Part shown: in pieces, positions 17,340-20,000 of the stretch
Layout: each line of letters opens with the position of its first letter
Numbering within the stretch: the stretch's first letter is position 1
Translations under genes and position numbers: made by a program
Assembly: GCA_030674155.1 (NCBI GenBank)
Contig: CM060324.1
Coordinates: 50,106,545 to 50,126,544, forward strand
DNA from: Stramonita haemastoma
Lineage: Eukaryota > Mollusca > Gastropoda > Neogastropoda > Muricidae
Direction of reading: 5' to 3'
DNA: 20,000 nt
The notes under the pieces: generated by a model
Database searches by the model: none
Told to the model about the DNA's origin: nothing
What the model saw: only the letters and a program-made list of their open reading frames with translations

Positions 17340-17435
17340 TATATCGAGGATAATGGGATAAGCACTCTTGCGCTTTTTAACCAGTCCCCGTGTGTATGCA
17401 GTTTTGTAAATGTCATCTGTTCCCACCGGCCCAAT
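17340..17435 (-). repeat. SINE-like repeat, copy C (short)
   Basis: Runs from tatatcgaggataatgggat to cccaccggcccaatgg and then departs from the family. The adjoining minus-strand sequence TAGCCTAGTTGGTCAGA (about 17437-17453) looks like a tRNA A box, so this copy may be a chimera or may preserve a different head. Only 70 bases separate it from copy B. Confidence 0.7.
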
Positions 17436-17938
17436 GGTTCTGACCAACTAGGCTATGTCGTGTTTATACTATCATGTATTGATTGTTGCATTCACTCGAC
17501 CAACTGTCGTTCCGACAGACTAGCTGCGATTTGTCCGAAGAATAACCCCAATATCAAATTACTCGATATTGCATATCCATTATGTCTTTTTCAGTTTTCT
17601 CAAAACTGACTAGTATAACCAAGTGACACTTTTTTTGTTGCCAAATTGTGCAAGGTTTATTGTGTACAGGGTATGTGCTATGAAACTACCTTTTTCCTTA
17701 ACAGTCATTCCGTTTGTGATAATATATAAGCTGGGTTTTTTTTGTAATTTGCTTTAAAACTTTACATGGAGAGCAGAATTGGAAGTTTGTGAATGACTAT
17801 ACTTTTTCTATAAAATAAAAAATATGTGTTGAAATCTAAGTCTATATTGCTTTTACAATTTCTATGTTCAAAATGAAATAGATTTTTCTTTTAGGACTAG
17901 GCCTGTACCTCGAAAGTAATCGTGGTTTCATAAGACTA
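17436..17938. other. Unassigned AT-rich sequence
   Basis: No coding or mobile-element signature apart from the A-box-like start noted for copy C. A block at 17516-17535 (gacagactagctgcgatttg) resembles the entry into the 32-bp array further right. Confidence 0.4.
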
Positions 17939-18130
17939 GCTGCAATTTTTCATAAGAAAACATCCAAATCGCTGCTATTTTTCATAAGAAAACATCCAAT
18001 TCGCTGCAATTTTTCATAAGAAAACATCCAATTCGCTGCAATTTTTCATAAGAAAACATCCAATTCGCTGCAATTTTTCATAAGAAAACATCCAATGCGC
18101 TGCAATTTTTCATAAGAAAACATCCAACTG
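17939..18130. repeat. 32-bp tandem repeat, six copies
   Basis: Unit composed of gctgcaatttttcataag and aaaacatccaattc. Six consecutive copies (17939, 17971, 18003, 18035, 18067, 18099) differ only at a few positions near the unit ends, so the array is recent or homogenised. 32 is not a multiple of three and no frame is conserved. Confidence 0.95.
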
Positions 18131-18226
18131 ATAAGGCCTATCAACAATTACTGTTTGTCCCCCTCAATACTAACTTCCTGTTCTAACGTTCAACGATGGT
18201 TTCGCTTAGTCTTTATATATATATAT

Positions 18227-18378
18227 ATATATCTCGAGGATAATAGAATAAGCAATCATGTGCTTTTTTTCAGCTGGTCCCCGTGTGTATGCAGATTTTG
18301 TTAATATTGTCATCTGTTCCCACCGGCACACGATGGCCTACTCTTACGAAAAGCGGAACAGGATTTAACGTGTACGCT
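18227..18378 (-). repeat. SINE-like repeat, copy D
   Basis: Follows a (TA)8 run at 18215-18232. Starts ctcgaggataatagaataag and ends near aacgtgtacgctta. Lacks the distal ctttcgg segment. Same orientation as A, B, C and E. Confidence 0.75.
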
Positions 18379-19349
18379 TAGATTTACTGTTAATCTACTA
18401 AGCTAGTCTGAACAGGGCAATGTAAGGACGTGAACAAACTGAAATGTGCATGTACCTACAATGTTCATGATCTCATTTTGGGCCGACGTAGGTTGGGCCT
18501 ATGCCAGAAATATTGAACCAGTGATATGACACGACATGACGTAACTGACACCACATGATCTCCTCAGTCAGAGGTTTACAGTATGTTCTCAGACTTCTAA
18601 GAAGTCTAGGCCTGGGTACAGGCCCACTGCTCGCACGCGCGCCGAAACGCTCAAATATCTTTAATGAAACAGACGCAAATCAACAATTCATAGGTTTCCG
18701 CCGTATCAGGGGCATAAAAGTGCAGCATTTATTCGTAGTATAAATAACTCTGATTAAACTTTGTGATTACATATTTTAGATTACATTGTGAATATTGTTG
18801 ATACATTTTCTTTGTATCATAATATTTTTGTGGTTGTTAACTCCATTTTAAACATTAAATTTGATTGGAAAAACTGCATAAAACAGCCTTCCGGTTTTAT
18901 AAACGAAGGGACTGAATTCATTTCAACTAAACCAATAACGGTAACATCTCAACTTTTAGTTAAAATCAATCGTTGACCACACAAACAATTGTTGCAAAAC
19001 TATTGAACACTATCGGTGGAGAGATTAAGCTTTGTCAGGAGATGAATTCTCTTCTCTTTTGTTGTCAAAGAGCGAAGGGGTGACAACGAAGAAACAAGGG
19101 AGGTCATAACCAAGACAAAAGATTTTGGTCTTGCTCATTGGGCTTATCGATTTTTTTTTTAACTTTATATATCTATACAATTTTTTTAACATTGTTTTAT
19201 CGTTCGTCGGCTACAATTTCTAGGTTCAGAAATGCTGAGATTTTATATGATCGACTATTTGCATACCATTAAGGTAGCCACATTTCGACTTCGGAAATGA
19301 TGTCGAAACACGACGCTAGCGAGTGACACAAGACTAGTATGCACACGTT
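18379..19349. other. Unassigned AT-rich sequence
   Basis: Nearly 1 kb without recognisable coding, tRNA-like or repeated content. Short ATG-initiated frames at 18555-18743 and 18788-18976 have no motif and no supporting context. Confidence 0.4.
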
Positions 19350-19515
19350 TTTGTTTATTGCTGTTTTAGGGTTTATTTTTGTCTTCACCTTCACATATCC
19401 CGTAGTCCCGTAGACTTTGCGGCAACACTGAAGATTTTGCAACCAGCTTCCTCCATCCCCAGTGATCCTCTGCTCTCCGGAGCAAATTGTTCCACTCAAG
19501 GCCAGTCTGGTATGC
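19350..19515 (-). pseudogene. RTE-like LINE 3' end, C-terminal coding fragment
   Basis: On the minus strand a clean frame reads TGLEWNNLLRRAEDHWGWRK, LVAKSSVLPQSLRDYG, and stops at TAA (19368-19366), followed by AATAAA (19359-19354). It is the extreme C terminus and 3' UTR of the same family as 12010-12427, where WWKRVAKSAVVP is the matching segment. The fragment is cut off on its 5' side next to a GT microsatellite. Confidence 0.75.
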
Positions 19516-19540
19516 CTGCTGGCCCTTGTGTGTGTGCGTT

Positions 19541-19541
<1 letters not shown>

Positions 19542-19622
<81 letters not shown>
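19542..19622. repeat. (GT)n microsatellite
   Basis: About 40 GT units with one break (gtggtg at 19572-19577). It runs straight into the hexamer tail described next. Confidence 0.95.
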
Positions 19623-19627
<5 letters not shown>

Positions 19628-19672
19628 TCGAAGTCGAAGTCAAAGTCAAAGTCAATTTTTATTTCCTGCGTG
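19623..19672 (-). mobile_element. Tiny LINE/SINE 3' end with (GACTTY)n tail
   Basis: Plus strand reads gaaagtcgaagtcgaagtca, then aagtcaaagtcaatttttat, ttcc. On the minus strand this is AATAAAAATT followed by five GACTTT/GACTTC hexamers, the same architecture as the 4.4-kb LINE end (AATAAAG plus GAGTTC hexamers). Nothing else of the element remains: the sequence on both sides is GT/GTGC microsatellite. Confidence 0.5.
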
Positions 19673-19739
19673 CGTTCGTGCGTGCGTGTGCGTGTGTGTG
19701 TAATTTTTTTAAATTTATTTTTATTTTACTTTATTCTTT

Positions 19740-19957
19740 CATATCGAGGATAATGGAATAAGCACTCATGTGTTATTTTTACATCCAGTCCCCGTGGGTA
19801 TGCAGTTGTGTAAATTTTGTCATCTGTTCCCACCGGCACACAATGGCCTACTCTTTCGAAAAGCGGAACAGAATTTAACGTGTGCGCAAGATGTTCTGCG
19901 TGCGTTCGCACACCGGGCCTCGGTTTATAGTCTCATCCGAAAGACTTTTGGGGAGAC
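19740..19957 (-). repeat. SINE-like repeat, copy E (longest)
   Basis: Most complete copy. In minus-strand sense it begins AGTCTCCCCAAAAGTCTTTC, passes GGATGAGACTATAAACCGAG, GTGTGCCGGTGGGAACAGAT, and ends CGGGGACTGGATGTAAAAAT, then GAGTGCTTATTCCATTATCC, TCGATATG, then an A-rich tail (19739-19702 complement). Flanked by GT microsatellites on both sides. Confidence 0.78.

Positions 19958-20000
<43 letters not shown>
19958..20000. repeat. (GT)n microsatellite reaching the window edge
   Basis: About 21 GT units; the array continues beyond the window. Confidence 0.95.

Noticed and set aside
17939..18130. CRISPR array
   Set aside because: The 32-bp units are directly contiguous with no unique spacers, and the context is eukaryotic.

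Overview
This window looks like intergenic or intronic DNA from a repeat-rich invertebrate nuclear genome. It contains no recognisable host gene, rRNA, CRISPR array or operon. It is packed with microsatellites, two minisatellites, tRNA-derived SINE sequence and several non-LTR retrotransposons. I infer a marine invertebrate, most likely a mollusc (gastropod), because several short interspersed repeats resemble ones I remember from gastropod genomes. That is recall, not a database result.

The dominant feature is one nearly complete APE-type non-LTR retrotransposon (LINE) of about 5 kb on the minus strand, about 9360 down to 4387. Its 5' UTR (9360-9169) is followed by ORF1 (9168-8173). ORF1 carries a virus-like 2A ribosome-skipping motif next to a hydrophobic, signal-peptide-like stretch, then a coiled coil and an L1-ORF1-like RNA-binding region. 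A UAG codon follows, and ORF2 (8172-4574) continues in the same reading frame with no ATG ahead of its endonuclease domain. ORF2 has an intact APE-like endonuclease, a reverse transcriptase and a C-terminal CCHC zinc knuckle. This copy is defective: one base is missing at about 6120, and an in-frame deletion at 5719/5720 removes the RT catalytic F/YADD motif. The 3' end is AATAAAG followed by four GAGTTC hexamers. Both ends abut the same (GAGACA/GA)n microsatellite, with a 13-bp direct repeat.

Layout: 1-686 is a 27-bp minisatellite; 687-3600 is low-information sequence with a trinucleotide tract and a minus-strand tRNA-SINE; 3600-4386 holds long CA, TA, TG and GA microsatellites; 4387-9360 is the LINE; 9361-12000 is mostly microsatellite and unassigned sequence. 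From 12000 to the end lies a graveyard of a second, RTE-like LINE family on the minus strand (12010-12427, 14620-15795, 16624-17050, 19350-19515). One of these appears to be split by a plus-strand 3'-UTR fragment of another LINE (15796-16625). Interleaved are at least five copies of a roughly 200-bp SINE-like repeat that shares its last ~50 bp with that LINE fragment, and a six-copy 32-bp tandem array (17939-18130).

The most unusual aspect is the LINE's apparent translation strategy: a 2A motif near the N terminus, then ORF1 and ORF2 in one frame across a single UAG, with a perfect 22-bp palindrome in the linker. LINEs with 2A motifs are known. The in-frame UAG arrangement and the microsatellite flanks deserve checking against other copies.
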